A stretch of 64,000 bases of DNA from Strongylocentrotus droebachiensis (GCA_035222895.1 JAVYIG010005303.1:1-64000), one strand, 5' to 3'; positions 1 to 12,510 are shown, counted from the stretch's first letter. The notes: generated by a model from the letters alone, not told the origin. Program-made: numbers and translations.

Positions 1-661
1 CAAGGCTTTACGAGAATGTGAGAATTGCCTCAAATTAGGCTCCTTTTCTTGAAGCTTTTGTCCATTATCTTGCTCGATTCCCTTCCTGTTCTGTGTCTTG
101 GTGAGATATCTCTGCGATCAAGGCCTTCTTGGGCTGAGCGAGGACAAGCGAAACAACCAATGATTCATGTGTTTATTCTGCAATAAATAAAAACATGCTG
201 GTTAACTTGTTAACAAAAGCACATCAATGGACGAACTTGTCGATGTTCAGGCTTGTTTCTGATGCCATAACATACTGTGGTTGTTGCACGTAGAACAGTT
301 GTTGTGAATTTTGTGGTCGATGAGAACATTTTGTGGGCTACACATTTTGAGCGTCACATTGAAAAAGCAGACAGAGTCGGCAGGAACTAGATTTCCTTAT
401 GACCTTATGACCTTCTTTCAACAAACATAAGTCATGTTTTACCAAGGATAACAGTTTTGAGAAGTACAGCGAAAAGTATTCGGAACATTGCCTTCAGAGT
501 TAGCAAGCATTCTTCAGAAGAGATTTGGAATTGTATAATGTGTGGTAATAATAACATTACATTTGTGATCTGAGAATGTTCTTAGTGGAAGTTTAGAGAT
601 TCCAAACACATATCAACTGAAGAAGAATCTACAGTGAAACCCTGAAGCAGAATTGCCACTT
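1..661. other. Upstream AT-rich DNA, no gene assigned
   Basis: No exon, RNA gene or repeat that I can support. The stretch contains many stops in all frames. It may be promoter, 5' untranslated sequence or an earlier intron of the + strand gene that follows. The frame used by the candidate exon is closed by a TGA at 635-637. Confidence 0.4.
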
Positions 662-889
662 ATGGTACTCACTAGGCATGAAATGTTTGGCAACGATGTT
701 CCTCCGATCTTGACCTACCGCGATTTCAAAGTGGCAGAAGATACCAGTGCAATGAGGACGGTGATAGAAGAGGAAGAGGAGGAGGAGGAAGAGGAGGAGG
801 TGGAGGAGAGTGAACGTGAGATGTCCCTTGAAAGCTTTATCGAGGGAGATGACGATGAGGATGATGCCCTGCATCTAGGTCTCATTCTT
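662..889 (+). CDS. Candidate 5' coding exon with acidic tract
   Basis: The + strand reading frame opens at an ATG at 662 (a further in-frame ATG lies at 683). It encodes a non-repetitive start (MVLTRHEMFGNDVPPILTYR), then a run of about eleven Glu residues, then the acidic segment SLESFIEGDDDEDDALHL. The Glu run comes from a GAG/GAA repeat, so part of the openness is compositional. A possible donor, CTT|GTAGGT, after 889 leaves phase 0, which fits the next candidate exon at 4715. A less attractive donor follows 878. The frame runs on to 1087 but enters repeat DNA after about 870. I do not recognise a domain. It could be the N-terminus of the DENND2-like gene downstream, whose relatives have long disordered N-termini, or a chance open frame. 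Start, end and membership in that gene are all inferred. Confidence 0.35.
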
Positions 890-1460
890 GTAGGTGTACA
901 AATTCTTTGTCAAGTTATTCTTGGGATTATTGTTCTTGAGGTGTACAGTTTCCTGTGCCAGCAAGCTGTTCTTGTAGATGTACCAAATAGGTTTCAAGTT
1001 ATTCTTGTATTCTTTGTCAAGGTACTCTTGGGTGATCTGACAATCGCTCCAGACTTTTTATCATGGAAAGTCTTGGCTTTGGCCTAGGGTTAGGGTCAGA
1101 GTTTGGGGTTTAGGTCAGGTTTACGGTGAGGGGTTATAAAGGTATTGTGTGGGGGTTTTGCACCTAGGTCTTATTCTTGTAGGTGTACAAATTCTTTGTC
1201 AAGTCACTCTTGTGAAGATCTGACAATTGCTCCAGACTTTTTATCATGGAAAGTCTAGGATTTGGCCTAGGGCTAGGGTTAGGGTCAAAGTTTGGGGTTA
1301 AGGTCAGGTTTAGGGTGAGGGGTTAAGTTACTCTTGTGATGATCTGACGATTGCTCCAGACTTTTTATCATGGAAAGTCTGGGGTTTGGCCTAGGGTAAG
1401 GGTTAGGGTTATGCATGGTTTGGGGTTAAGGTCAGGTTTACGGTGAAGGGTTAGGTGTGG
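870..1460. repeat. Tandem repeat with TAGGG-rich core, about three copies
   Basis: Three diverged copies of a unit of roughly 115 bp start near 1030, 1213 and 1336. Each has CTCCAGACTTTTTATCATGG followed by a TAGGGTTAGGGTCA-type stretch and TTTGGGGT(T)AAGGTCAGG. A leading segment, ATTCTTGTAGGTGTACAAAT, occurs at about 885 and again at 1170. Related fragments (GTGCCAGCAA, GATGTACCAAATAGGTT) occur at 957-1000 and 3350-3375. Confidence 0.8.
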
Positions 1461-1955
1461 GGTCCAAGGTTGAAGTTATGAAGTTGGATTGTGTAGGAAA
1501 TCACTGCCAAAAATGTCTCAGGATCATGTGTCATAAAACCATTCTTGTAAATGTATATGTGCATGGCTCAGATCAAGGGTACACTTACAAAAATGTAGAT
1601 TGAACACTGGGAAATTGTTCAATTATCCAAAACCATGAGACCCAGACACAAATTAGCATTTTTATATTAAAAAGTACCATTGAGGGAAGCTCCAAACAAG
1701 TTTTCAGCTTCATTGAGTTCAAATTAAAGATTTTAGAGCAATTTTATGATGAAAAAAGGCCTATTTTCAGCACTTTTAACGTTACATTCAAAACATGCAC
1801 TAATTGGATACCATATTTTTACTAATGGGATGCAAAACTTGTGATTTTTTAAAATCTTGATGTAGAATTTATGTAATAATTAACATTTCTGTTGAGTTAA
1901 TTCCTATTATTTTACTTTCTTATTCCATTTACACGTGATACAATTTTTGTGATAT

Positions 1956-3076
1956 GTTCATAACTGTGGTGTCCTGCAAATTTCAAATCTTACTAACTGA
2001 AGAATGGTGTATAAATAATTGATTTATTTACAAGCTTGCAATGTTATAATGTTTAGTTTCACTTTATCTTTGATTTCTAATCAGATCATTTCATTATGGG
2101 TCATTGTTTTAAAAATATTCAGATTTCTGAAAATGGAAAATGTTTGGTGTCCTGCAGTTATGAACATACCATGCAACAGAATCTATACAAAAACTTATTG
2201 TATTCTTTCAAAATGATAATGCAATGGTGTATATAGGTGAATGAAGAGCACTGATAACATTGGATTCCCCATTTTAACTTGTATGTGTGATTTAATCAAC
2301 AATGAATGGACACCGAGTTATGTACGTGACGAGTTATGTACGTACACCATGTGTTTTTTTCTTCAATAAGACCACCTATATTTAGTTATTTGTTATGGTA
2401 AGGTAGTAAACAATGTACAAGACATACACACGTCTGATTTGGTGAGAAGAATATTACAAAATATTGCAGTTTGAGCTTTTTCATGTCATGTACATAACTA
2501 AGACACCGTTATGAAAAGACACCAAGTTATGTACGTTACTACCAATCACAATTTGAAATAAATTATCATAAATGAATCAATTTATTTCTGTCAGCATGAA
2601 TTGCATCCTTCTGCATTTTCATTTAAACAAACATTTATTGAATTTAAGGAACAAGAAGTTATAATTTGAATGTAAAACTACTTACTTTTGGTGTCCACAG
2701 TTATGTACGATTAAGTACAGAAATCTTACATTTCAGTCCTGAAATAGTAGTTTACAAACTATTTACACATTGCAAATTATGTTTCATTCAGGAAACACAT
2801 CATTCCTTCAATTGAAGTTGATATTAGACTAATGCAAAACCATATCTGACAATAAGGCAAAGAGAAAGCATCTAGAGAATAAGATGTACTGTACATAACT
2901 CGGTGTCCATATTTGTTTTGGCCAAATTCTAATAACTAAATTGAAAAAAGTTGATATGGCAATGGTTTTAAGTTTTGTTTAGGGTATGTTTTAACATCTC
3001 ATGTACTTTGTTGAGAAAAATTTAAATTATAAGAGAAATATCAGCATGAACTGGACACCGAGTTATGTACGTAACA
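1956..3076. repeat. Periodic ACACC / TTATGTAC motif field
   Basis: A composite motif, GGACACCGAGTTATGTACGT, or its halves in either orientation, recurs at about 1956, 2146, 2308, 2512, 2691, 2890 and 3053. This is roughly every 160-205 bp. At 2308-2347 the TTATGTACGT half is doubled. At 2890-2908 the whole motif is inverted (GTACATAACTCGGTGTCC). The DNA between motifs is not obviously alike, so this is not a simple tandem repeat. Confidence 0.7.
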
Positions 3077-4323
3077 TTTTTGATGATGTGATATTTGGCT
3101 ACTGATTGCCGCTTAACGGCAATTTGTTAAGGTCTGATTTTTTAGCTATGTGTTGCATAATGTTTGCAGATTACAAAAATAATGTTGCCACAGTCTATAA
3201 TTGACTTTTAAAATTCACCTCATTGTAACACTTTTGTGCCCTTGATCAGAGCCCTGCACATATAGATCTACCATATAGTTTGTCCAGTTATTTTTGTAGA
3301 TATCCGCAACAGGGTTCTCATTGCTCTTGAGATGTACAATATCATGTGCCAGCAATGATGTACCAAATAGGTTAAGTTATTCTTGTTTTAATATTTCTAC
3401 TAGATCGGTAGTCAAGTATCTTGTGGATGATGTCCCAAACAGGGTGTCTAATTGTCAATTTTGCATCAAAAATTGTCAGATTCACTTTGTCTTCAGTAAA
3501 GAAGGGAAAGACAAAGTTTGTTCATGCCATGGTGATGATGATCTTTTAACCGGTTGACTTTGATATATCTCATTTCCATAGGCTTAACACATGGACCTCC
3601 TGGTTCATATAGGCTGTGGGGTTATGGTACATGTACTTATGGTGTCACATGGTCAATTGTGATATTAGAACCATGATATTTATAATGTAGCACTATTGTA
3701 AATATGAAAGTGATATCTAAAGCTTAAAGTGCATATATGCTAAATATGCACTCTAAAGGAAACCCTGCAATCACGCACTTGTTAAATATCGTTCTTTCTA
3801 GCACGTTCTTTTTATGGGAATCCACAGACAGCTAGTGCAGTCTTGAGTTTGAAGGACTCGATATCAAGTGCAGGAAAGGGAATTGTGTTTTACTGTATCT
3901 GAGAACATGTAGTGAAGATGTACTTGAGGTTTGAACACTTGTAACAAGTTTCCCATCATCTTTGTATCAGTGACAAAGTTGTCACCATGGTATTGGGTGA
4001 TCCAAAGAAAATAATAAAGCAATCTACTAAATCCCTGTCGAACAAAACCCTAGTTTTCTACTGAACTCTAAGAACATGTATCAGAAAAATATGTAAACTT
4101 TTTTCCTTTTCCTGTATTTTTCTTATTTGTTTTTCTTTCTTCTTCTCCTTGGTATTTTGTTGTTGTTGAGACATACATGTACATTATGTCTCTTGGTAAC
4201 AGTAACAGGATAATGTGCCATTAAGAAAAGGAAAAAACATAATTATATGCGAGTACCTGATGAATGTAGCATTCTCAAGGCATGTGTCAAAACTAGCATT
4301 ATAAGCCTGTGTATGTTTGCATG

Positions 4324-4375
4324 TGTAGTTGCATGTGTAGTTGCATGGTAGTTGCATGTGTAGTTGCATGGTAGT
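4324..4375. repeat. Short tandem repeat GTAGTTGCATGT
   Basis: Five consecutive copies of a GTAGTTGCATG(T) unit, alternating between a 12-base and a shorter form. Confidence 0.85.
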
Positions 4376-4714
4376 AAAACATTTGTATCATATCTGCACC
4401 TTTCCTAACCTTCTCATTTCTAATGTGGTGTATTTTTGTCTTTTGTCTCTTCACGTTCTTTCAATCCATCCTGTCCTCTCCACGTCTCATCTTTTCACTG
4501 GTGTCCTGGTCTTCTATCATTCTATCTTCACTTCCACTTTACAAAATCTTTTGGGAAACAAAAAATCACAAATTCATCGCCCAAACTCCATAAAAATGAA
4601 TTCACTTCATATTCGAAATCTCTGGCGAAAAAAATGCATTGATGCTGCTTCACGCAATAGTCATCAGCAAAATTAGTGATAGAACAAAGACTTCATTCAA
4701 ATTCAATTTCTCAG

Positions 4715-4897
4715 CCTGTACTCAGAAGACAGAAACCCCCTAAATTGCCCAACCACTCGGGAGTGGAAGAGTCCAGGGATGTTAGTTGGAATGGATGCAC
4801 ACAGGAGGTGGTGAGACGTACCATTAAGACAGCGGGGGTGCCAGCTCAGGATGGCAAGAAGGAGGGAGGATTCAGACAGAGGAGCAAGTTGCTGACA
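4715..4897 (+). CDS. Candidate coding exon, basic and proline-rich
   Basis: A pyrimidine-rich acceptor (TTCAATTTCTCAG) ends at 4714 and a strong donor (ACA|GTGAGT) follows 4897. The exon is 183 bases, exactly 61 codons, phase 0 at both ends. It encodes a basic, low-structure segment beginning PVLRRQKPPKLPNHSGVEES and ending GFRQRSKLLT, with no domain that I recognise. The composition changes from the flanking AT-rich DNA to clearly codon-like sequence. It lies on the same strand as the DENND2-like exons downstream, and its phase suits both the candidate exon at 23294 and the exon at 35739. The long disordered regions that precede the DENN domain in DENND2 proteins would accommodate such a segment. 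It could instead belong to another + strand gene. Confidence 0.6.
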
Positions 4898-5523
4898 GTG
4901 AGTTCTGGTTTAACTTTTTCTTTCATCTGCATTCTCAAATTCCTGGCAATTTTTTTAATTTTAAATAAAGCTCAAGATTCATGAATTCCACCTTTAGATT
5001 ATTACACATAGCACTGGTGTAAAGTAGACCATTGCAGGGCCATGCAAGAGTTGATATCAATCACAAGTATGTACATATAGGAGACTGCAAACTTGCGATT
5101 GCTGGAGGACTTGCAATTGAGTGAGATCAATCGCAACTCTTTGTAAGACAGGGCCCAGATATAAAATGAGATTTTTAATTTTTTTTTTACTAAATTCTAT
5201 TTTTACACTCGGTAGCACTGATGCACAAGTAGACAACATGATGTTTACAAAGTAGCAGTTCTTTACCTTTTCTTGTATACCCTATCATATATTCTGCTTT
5301 CGGATTCACATTTATGTCTTTCTTACATGATATATTATACTTTCAAAGTTACATTAAGGCTGCTATGAACAAAAAAATTAAACAAGCTAGCAGAAATCCT
5401 TTATCTCTATTGCATATTACTGGTCCTTTTTATTGCAATTTCTTTTTGAAACTCGACTGCTCAAGGGAAAATTAAAAATGTTGGTCTTTACAAAAGGGTT
5501 ATTATCTTGAATACAGGTTTCAA

Positions 5524-5547
5524 TCGTTCGTTCGTTCGTTCGTTCGT
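5524..5547. repeat. (TCGT)n microsatellite
   Basis: Six TCGT units in a row. A short AAATT repeat follows at about 5588-5610. Confidence 0.9.
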
Positions 5548-6668
5548 GTCTCCTTAGATCAAGATAGTTATGTAAAGTTCCTTAATTAAAATTAAATTAA
5601 ATTAAATTTAGTTCTTTCATTGCCCGATTGCTGCAATGGTCGTTTCATTAACACCAAAGAGATGAAATGTGATGGAGAACCTGTTAAAAAAGGCCACCTG
5701 TCAACTGTGACAGTGACCACTGTAAACCTCTTTCTTAATGCACAACCTGTGTGGGATTTATGTGAATTGTGTATTCACCCCATCATATATTGGTACGGCA
5801 TTGTATTCTGAAAAAAGTGAAAAGAGCACACGTTATACTCATTGCACCATCATTACGTTTTTCTTCTTAGTCAACATTGCTCAATTTAGAATTGAGGCAG
5901 GTGTTGCACCAACAGTCAACATCAGCATCGTCATTTCATGTATTAAACATGTTCCCATGGCAACACAAACCTTTAGAAAGCTGAAATGGTGAAAATCTTG
6001 CTAAAACATGATGAGAAGCAAGATTTTATATATAAACATTGTATGAAAGTGACAATTTAGCATTATATTTCTATAAAAGTACCATTAGTGTGTGCACCTA
6101 CAATGACATCATCAATAATAGTGTGATGACCTTGACTAGTTTAGAACAGGAAAGTTCACTTCCATCAATAGCTGGCAGCTAGGCCCCTGCAGCCACACTC
6201 CATTCATATGGTCAAAATTATGATAAAATCATTAAGATAAATGACATAAATTCTCATTGATAGCCCCTACGGCCAAAAGCAATAGAATTTTAGAATTCAG
6301 GTTATTAAACTAAACAATTTTGCCCATTTATGTTAAAAATTGTTTTAAACTCTGTAAATTTGACTTTGTGGCTCAAAATTCTGTTCTATCATCACTCTTT
6401 TGTTTCTCTTTTATATTCATCTGTTCGTACCACCCTTATAGAAAATAGATATGGATATGATTCATTATGAAACGTCATCTCATCAATTATTTTAAAATTA
6501 GTCATCTTTTAGAGACATTATTTTTATCAACTTACTTCATTATAGTCAGCTTCTTTCTTCAAATAGATAAGTATTAAACATCACAAGACAAAATGTCTTA
6601 CAAATCTACCGGTAGACATATATCTTAGTCGTACAATATTATGAAGGAGGGAAACAGAGAGATTTATA

Positions 6669-7177
6669 TTAAAGGTAATACAAAGTTTTGGGAAATGTGG
6701 AAATTAGGTGGATAGTGATTCTTTACAATTTTGATATATTTGGATGCCCATGTGGGTGTATTATAAGCACTAGAAAATTTATCCCCTAAAACACCTCTGC
6801 TTTCGAGAAATATTGAATATAAAAATTTACCGGTGCTCCCGGTAAATTTTGATAAATTTCAAATAACGCCTACGGCCGTAGAATGCTTGCTGCGACCATG
6901 AAAATCTCAGAATATGTAGTTGCGAAATATAATTTCCAAACGGGAATAGCTAATTGGTCGACTTTAGTCAAGAAAAATTGTTTTAAAGCTTAATTAATAT
7001 ATTGACCTTGAGAGGGAGCTATACAACATAAAGTGTTTATCATTTACAATTTCATAACTTTAGACTTGATTTCAACCGCGAAAACGATCACTGAATATTG
7101 TAGGATCGCATATGCTTTAAATATATTCATTTGAACCAAATTCATGACCCCATACCAAAACTTTGTATTACCTTTAA
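6669..7177. mobile_element. TTAA-bounded MITE, 23-bp perfect TIR
   Basis: The 509-bp element begins TTAAAGGTAATACAAAGTTT and ends with the exact reverse complement (23 of 23 bases, continuing TGG). TTAA at each end is the target-site signature of piggyBac-type transposons. There is no transposase ORF, so it is a non-autonomous copy. Internally it holds a small ACCGGT hairpin at about 6827-6850 (TTTACCGGTG/CCGGTAAA). Confidence 0.85.
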
Positions 7178-7349
7178 CAGGAGATTATATTAATTTTCAT
7201 ATAAGTTTTGGGTTTCTAATAGTCGTGTGAAAATATTGTTTGAAGTTGGGGGTAAGTTTCTTTTGACGTTGGAGTGAGAAACAACAGAGCATTGATTTCA
7301 CAACCTTGGCAGTGACTGTACAAATTTGCTACGCTGCTCCTTTAGGCTT

Positions 7350-7910
7350 CATTCAGACTACCATAATTCATCGTATAGCTGTACAAAAATTGTATATGAA
7401 TCGTATATTTTTCCTAGTCTGAACAATGTATGAAGAAACGTCCTCTCATGAATCAAAGTATATGAGCATCATTTTGAATGTGAACTTCATCAAGATTAAA
7501 GGTTCCGTTGTAGTCTAAACGACAAATTGTACGAAAATTGTACAAGTGGTTGGAACTTATCTTGAGCGAACACTGATGATTGGCTAGCTGTCGAGTCCAA
7601 AGAATTTATGCCGGCCTGTCGAGAATCTCCATAAATTGCGGAAAATTGTGCAGCATAAATTTTTCTTTCTTCTCCATTTATTTTGGTTAATGCGAATAGA
7701 TTTTTGTATAACTATTCATAATTGAAAGATACACGTCGCGTCGATTTTCACGTCAGTGAACTCAATAAAAACTACTAAGTAGTTTCTACTAAATTTCTTT
7801 ATAATTTATGATGTTGTTATCTAGTCTGTATACTCCTTTTGCTGTACAATGATTCTTTATACAATTTTTCTTTAAACAATTTTTTGTATATATGTTCTCT
7901 AGTCTGAATG
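7350..7910. mobile_element. Candidate TIR element, CATTCAGACTA ends
   Basis: An 11-base terminal inverted repeat, CATTCAGACTA ... TAGTCTGAATG, brackets about 560 bp. Sub-copies of TAGTCTGAA/TAGTCTAAA occur inside (about 7417, 7512, 7821). Further terminal similarity is poor and I see no clear target duplication, so the boundaries are tentative. Confidence 0.5.
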
Positions 7911-8106
7911 GATTTTAAGTTTCCTGACGATTTCTGGTTTGCATTAGTATAAAAGATCTACCACCATGATAGTCAGTCCCTACCACCCACCCACCTTTAT
8001 GTGTGTAATAAGCCATTACAATGCACATTATTATAATGTTTTTCTCAGTGACACATCGTCACAAGGGTTTCATTAAATCTAAGATTTGCCAGGTCACAGT
8101 TCCTCT

Positions 8107-8140
8107 TTGGACCTATTGGGACCTATTGGGACCTATTGTT
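8107..8140. repeat. Three tandem copies of GGGACCTATT
   Basis: Three near-identical decamers in a row, too short to assign to a family. Confidence 0.8.
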
Positions 8141-9330
8141 CAATTTCTATCCACTCAGGCATGAAATTGTTGCTTTGTTCCTTCAATGCCGTAGCCTACC
8201 TGTACCTCGCTCTCGCTCTTTCCCTATGAGAGAACATGTTTCAGTGTTTTGAGTCGGGCTACAGGGGAATGTCAACCAGGAAACACTTTTTGCTATTAAA
8301 CAATTAATTGTAGAATATACCCAGTAAACTACCCATTGGCATCCAAGCGTGTGGTGATGTTATTGATTTTAGGGTTTCGAAGTAGACCAATCCAGACTTT
8401 TGAAAGGAAACTTATTATTTGCCTGAAGTAGGGATGAAAGTTGGAACCTTGATAGATGTAGAAAGAGTGAAATCTGGACCTGTGCAGAAAGACCATCTAC
8501 TAGTACCGTACACAGTTGCATGTTTAACAATGGTCAAGTTGGACCTTTTAAAGAAAGCATATGTCAGACGCAGAGTGGAACCTGGACAGAAAGGACATTG
8601 TCTGCATAAACTCTTTAATAATGCGATGTGTTTGGACATTCTACAATTTGGAATATAGATTGTAGATCAAAGAATCTGCAATGCATGGCATATGATTTGA
8701 ACTGTGGATCATACCAAGGAGTTACCAGTAGCCATCTACAATGTCGTTTCATGCACAATTCTATAGCTGCATTACCTGATACTGCCTTTATTGATTAATG
8801 TACTTGGCCATCGAGAAGGAATGAAGGAAGCGCTGGAAGATAATGATATTTACCAGTAAAAAGTAAACTCTATCACAAGGCCGACCTTCTAAGGAAACAG
8901 ATAAGGCAGTTTATTTTTAATGGTTAGCCGAATTACCGTTCGAAAGTGATAAGAAGGTTTCTACAAGCTCTCACTTACAGTCCATTGTAAAATGAAACAA
9001 TTAAAAACAGTACATGATTGCTGCGCATAGAAGCTATTGAAACTTTTCTTCATAGAGATATACAATGCATATACTATGACATTTTTTGGATACGATACTT
9101 TGGAATACTTCTCTTTGGGTGTGTATATTTTTGTCGGTAGAAGATATTTGTGACCCTGGTGGTGAGATACATCGCAAAATGGATATTACTGAACGAATGT
9201 GTCCTTACGAAGAGGTAGGTGGTAATAGTGAAAAACTATTTCATGTTCAGATATTTTGCTTGTCCCTGAAAGATATATGTGTGTGATGAGGAACATAGCA
9301 AAATGGCTGTCCCTGTATGATTGTGTCCTT

Positions 9331-9525
9331 TTAAAGCCCCACTGCACTACTTGTAGCTACTTGCGCCCTCTATATAACAAACCATGCCTAATCGGTGATC
9401 ATTGGTCCCCCATGATCCTCTTTTTCTTATGTTAACTGAGAGCTGAGTTGATGAGATAACCACCTGTCCAGTGACCTTGCAGGGCAGTCTAATCCCTCCT
9501 GTAAACTATGGCAGATACGCTTTAA
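9331..9525 (-). mobile_element. TTAA MITE, family member (TTAAAGC ends)
   Basis: In reverse orientation this matches the copies at 60340-60527 and 61447-62735: the same GCCCC ACTGCACTACTTG end, the CCCTCTATAT segment, GGGGGACCA-type core and GAGATAACCACC segment. It is bounded by TTAA at 9331-9334 and 9522-9525. The short terminal inverted repeat is TTAAAGC. Confidence 0.8.
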
Positions 9526-10114
9526 AGGGGTAGGTGGTATAAGGAACATCAATAATAGTACTATTTGATGTTTCTTCGATGCAAAAAGTTTTAGCTAGAT
9601 CCTCGAGTGTCATTGTATATACAGTATGTATATTTGTATACTATTTCATGTTTGGATAGTTCATTTCTAATTGTGGTATTGTGGTCGAGTGAGGGGGGGG
9701 GGCATTCAGACTATATGGTTTAATGGCAATCATTTGTTTTTAAATCATTTGGCTGTGACATTTAGTATGTGTAGGAATTTGCAGTTGCACTTTTTGAGGG
9801 AAGTCCTAAAAAAGGTCAGTTTGCATATATTCTTTTGGGTCTTTTTAGAAAATCTTTTACCAAAAGAATACCGAAGCTCTTCCTATCAGGAGTATCCTTT
9901 CATGCTGCATCTGCAACTGAAAACTGTTAAACTCTGTTTTTTTCCATCATGCAAACCTTTGAAGATCGTCCATTTGGCATTTGATTTCTTTATTTCCCTG
10001 TTCACCACAAAATAGTCATTGTTAGTGTGTACTGTAGGTTGTGTATACGGTAGGTATCATAAATATTGGTATACACAGCCATGAAGGAAGTAAATAAACA
10101 GGTGGTTAGTATAA

Positions 10115-10190
10115 TAGAGGCTCAATGATGATGATGATGATTTATTATCATTATTGATTTTACTAAATTATTATTATTATTATTGTTTAG
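10115..10190. repeat. (ATG)n and (ATT)n microsatellites
   Basis: GATGATGATGATGATTT is followed by an ATTATTATTATTATTATT run, with a short interruption between them. Confidence 0.85.
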
Positions 10191-10329
10191 TATTAGAGTA
10201 TTTGATGTCATTTGTGCCTGGGAGGTGAAAAGCGAACCGAATCACTGTAACCCTCGGTCTCTCCTCCCGGTATAACAGATTTGGGGTGACATACATGCAC
10301 ATGCCTCACAAAATGTATCATACATACAG

Positions 10330-10869
10330 TTAAAGGTACCATGTCCCATTTGCAGGCCCAAAAAATGAAAAAGTTAAATTCCAACTGCATTTAGAAGATA
10401 ATACTAATTTAGGACTTCCCTAAAAAAGGTAGGGCTTGAAAATGTCTTCAAGTGGAAAAATAACGACTATAAGTTGTCAAATCGACTTAGGGCTATAGAG
10501 CCCAAAAGTAATAGTCTTGATTTTTAGACAATTGTACTGAATGGTCATACGTTTTATGCTGCGCAAAGATTCAATCAGTTTAATCTTGGCCATCACAAGA
10601 AGTGGGTTATTGATGTAGACAAATGCTCATGTACCCTTTACAACTCTTTTCATGTATGTTATTACCAATGAAGAAAAAAAAGCCAGTCAGTCACTCAATA
10701 GTGTCTGACAGTGAAGTCTAACAAGTAAACGGGTTTCCTTGCATAATTTGAATATGAGGACACTGCTAACGTTTAAATTTCACAGATAGGACATACATGA
10801 CATATTCATAATTCCTGTAAAGTTCTACAGAATTTGAGGTTGGCTGCAAAAGGGACATAGTACCTTTAA
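10330..10869. mobile_element. TTAA MITE with TTAAAGGTAC TIRs
   Basis: A 540-bp element. The left end reads TTAAAGGTACCATGTCCCAT, and the right end reverse-complements to TTAAAGGTACTATGTCCCTT, continuing TTGCAG on both sides. It has TTAA at both ends and no coding capacity. Confidence 0.85.
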
Positions 10870-11324
10870 CATCTAAATTTTTCATAAAATAAGAAAATTG
10901 ATTTTTCCTGATTTATGTTTCTTAAGAATGTGGCATATTGAAGCTTACATCTATTCAACTGATTCATCTTTCATTCTTGAAAACTTACGAAAAACAGAAA
11001 AACATCAAATTTAGGAAGGGTATGAAAAATTCATTTTTTAGCTCTACATGTATTTAGACTGTGTTGGTTTTAAACATACATGTGCACAAGGTCATTATTA
11101 CACAGGATTAAGAGGTGTTTATCAATTTTTCACTCCTTGCAAACATGAATTTTTACTTCATATGATTTCTGAATTAAGGCTTCCTCAAACATGCCTTCTC
11201 ATAGCTAAAGCTCATAGTCCCATATACAGGAAGCTGTGCTATAAAAAGATAATTATTTGGAGCATTTTCTTCTGTCATGTGAGAATTTGATTGATCCATG
11301 GAAATCTCTTGCTTGAGATGTGAT

Positions 11325-11417
11325 TACAGTGAAACCTGTTTATAAAGACCACCAAAGGGAGACAATTAGAAAAGTGGTCTTTACAGTGGTCTTTCTTTAT
11401 CTACAGGTTTCTTTAGA
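11325..11417. mobile_element. Short GACCAC-family foldback element
   Basis: Begins TACAGTGAAACCTGTTTATA and AAGACCACC, then folds back through GTGGTCTTTACAGTGGTCTT to CTACAGGTTTC. It is related to the copies at 12316 and 59839. Confidence 0.65.
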
Positions 11418-12244
11418 TCATGTTTCAATGAGAAACTATTTTCAAGGGAAATTTCTTATCATTTTTATGATTCCAGAACCTTGCAGTACACCCCAACATA
11501 TTACGTGATCAACTTTTTCTGATCGACTCCTGACACCCTTTCTTTCACAATGCAACCGCATGACCAGAACTTAACTTTATCTTTCAAGTGACCTGTAACA
11601 TTGTTGATTGTTGATGAAAAAACTGCGTAATTTTCGTATGAAATGTTTGTCTGTTTTCAATCAAACTTTCAGATTATCTGTAATTGTACATCAAGCATTG
11701 AAGTCACTACCTTAATTAGCACCATTTTCTCTCATCTAAACAATGTTACCAAGTCCCTTTAAGTAAGGCAGATGAATCCATCGACTACTAGACTGACCAC
11801 AACAGAAGTCAAGTCATCTTATAAATTCCTAAGATGACATGCTTGATTTCCGTTGCCCCATTTCAGCTGATGATCGATGAGTTGGGCATAAGTCCAAAGT
11901 CATCATCGCAATATGTCTTTGATCTATGGTGTTTTTTACATGTCATATAAGGAGAGCTATGTTTGCTACTGTTCTTTGAATTTCAAAAGTTTGCCAAAAG
12001 TTTGTTGACGCATGAAAACTACGCTCTGTACAGTTGTAAACAATTCTTCAGGAATCTTTGAGTACAAAGTCAAAGTATGAAATAGTTGTTATTCATATAA
12101 ATATTTTGACCCTTGATACTTTAAGTATGAACTTTAACTGCTATTAAATTGTTGGTCTTAATATTGATATTTTTCCTCATAATTATTCATTTACATATTC
12201 TACCTGTCTTTCCTTATTTTTATCACCAATTTTGTCACCGTTGT

Positions 12245-12315
12245 CATTAATAGTAGAAGTAATAGAAGTAGTAGTAGGAGTAGTAGAAGTAGCAGTACGC
12301 GTAGTAGTAGTAGTA
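12245..12315. repeat. (TAG/TAGAAG)n trinucleotide tract
   Basis: An irregular run of TAG and AAG triplets, directly abutting the GACCAC-family element that follows. Confidence 0.85.
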
Positions 12316-12510
12316 GTACAACAGTCATACCTGCTTTAGTGACCACTTGTCTACAAAGACCATCTGGCTACAAAAACCACATTTTTTTGTTTTCCTGAAA
12401 ATGTTTTCACATTGAAACATGTACTAAAGGAACCTGTCTGCAAAGACCACCTGCCTGTAAAGACCACTTTTCTTGTCACCCTTGGTAGTCTTTACAGACA
12501 TGTTTCACAG
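12316..12510. mobile_element. GACCAC-family MITE, TA-flanked
   Basis: Begins CAACAGTCATACCTGCTTTA and ends CATGTTTCACAG, flanked by TA on both sides as for Tc1/mariner-type elements. Inside, TAAAGACCACCTGCCTGTAA-type blocks recur. The closest copy in the window is at 59839-59985. Confidence 0.7.

Larger units (their letters stand above)
890..4714 (+). other. Putative intron 1
   Basis: The interval lies between two phase-0-compatible candidate exons. Besides the tandem repeat at its start and the periodic motif field at 1955-3080, it holds only AT-rich DNA: 1460-1950 and 3500-4320 show no gene, RNA or repeat I can defend. The intron assignment depends on both flanking exons being real. Confidence 0.35.

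Noticed and set aside
3321..3557. 78-codon ORF containing two DDVPNRxS-like repeats
   Set aside because: The repeats derive from the degenerate repeat also seen at about 950-1010. No splice or domain support.
8419..8658. A 79-codon ORF, open on both strands
   Set aside because: No acceptor or donor in suitable places and no recognisable motif. Simultaneous openness on both strands suggests chance.
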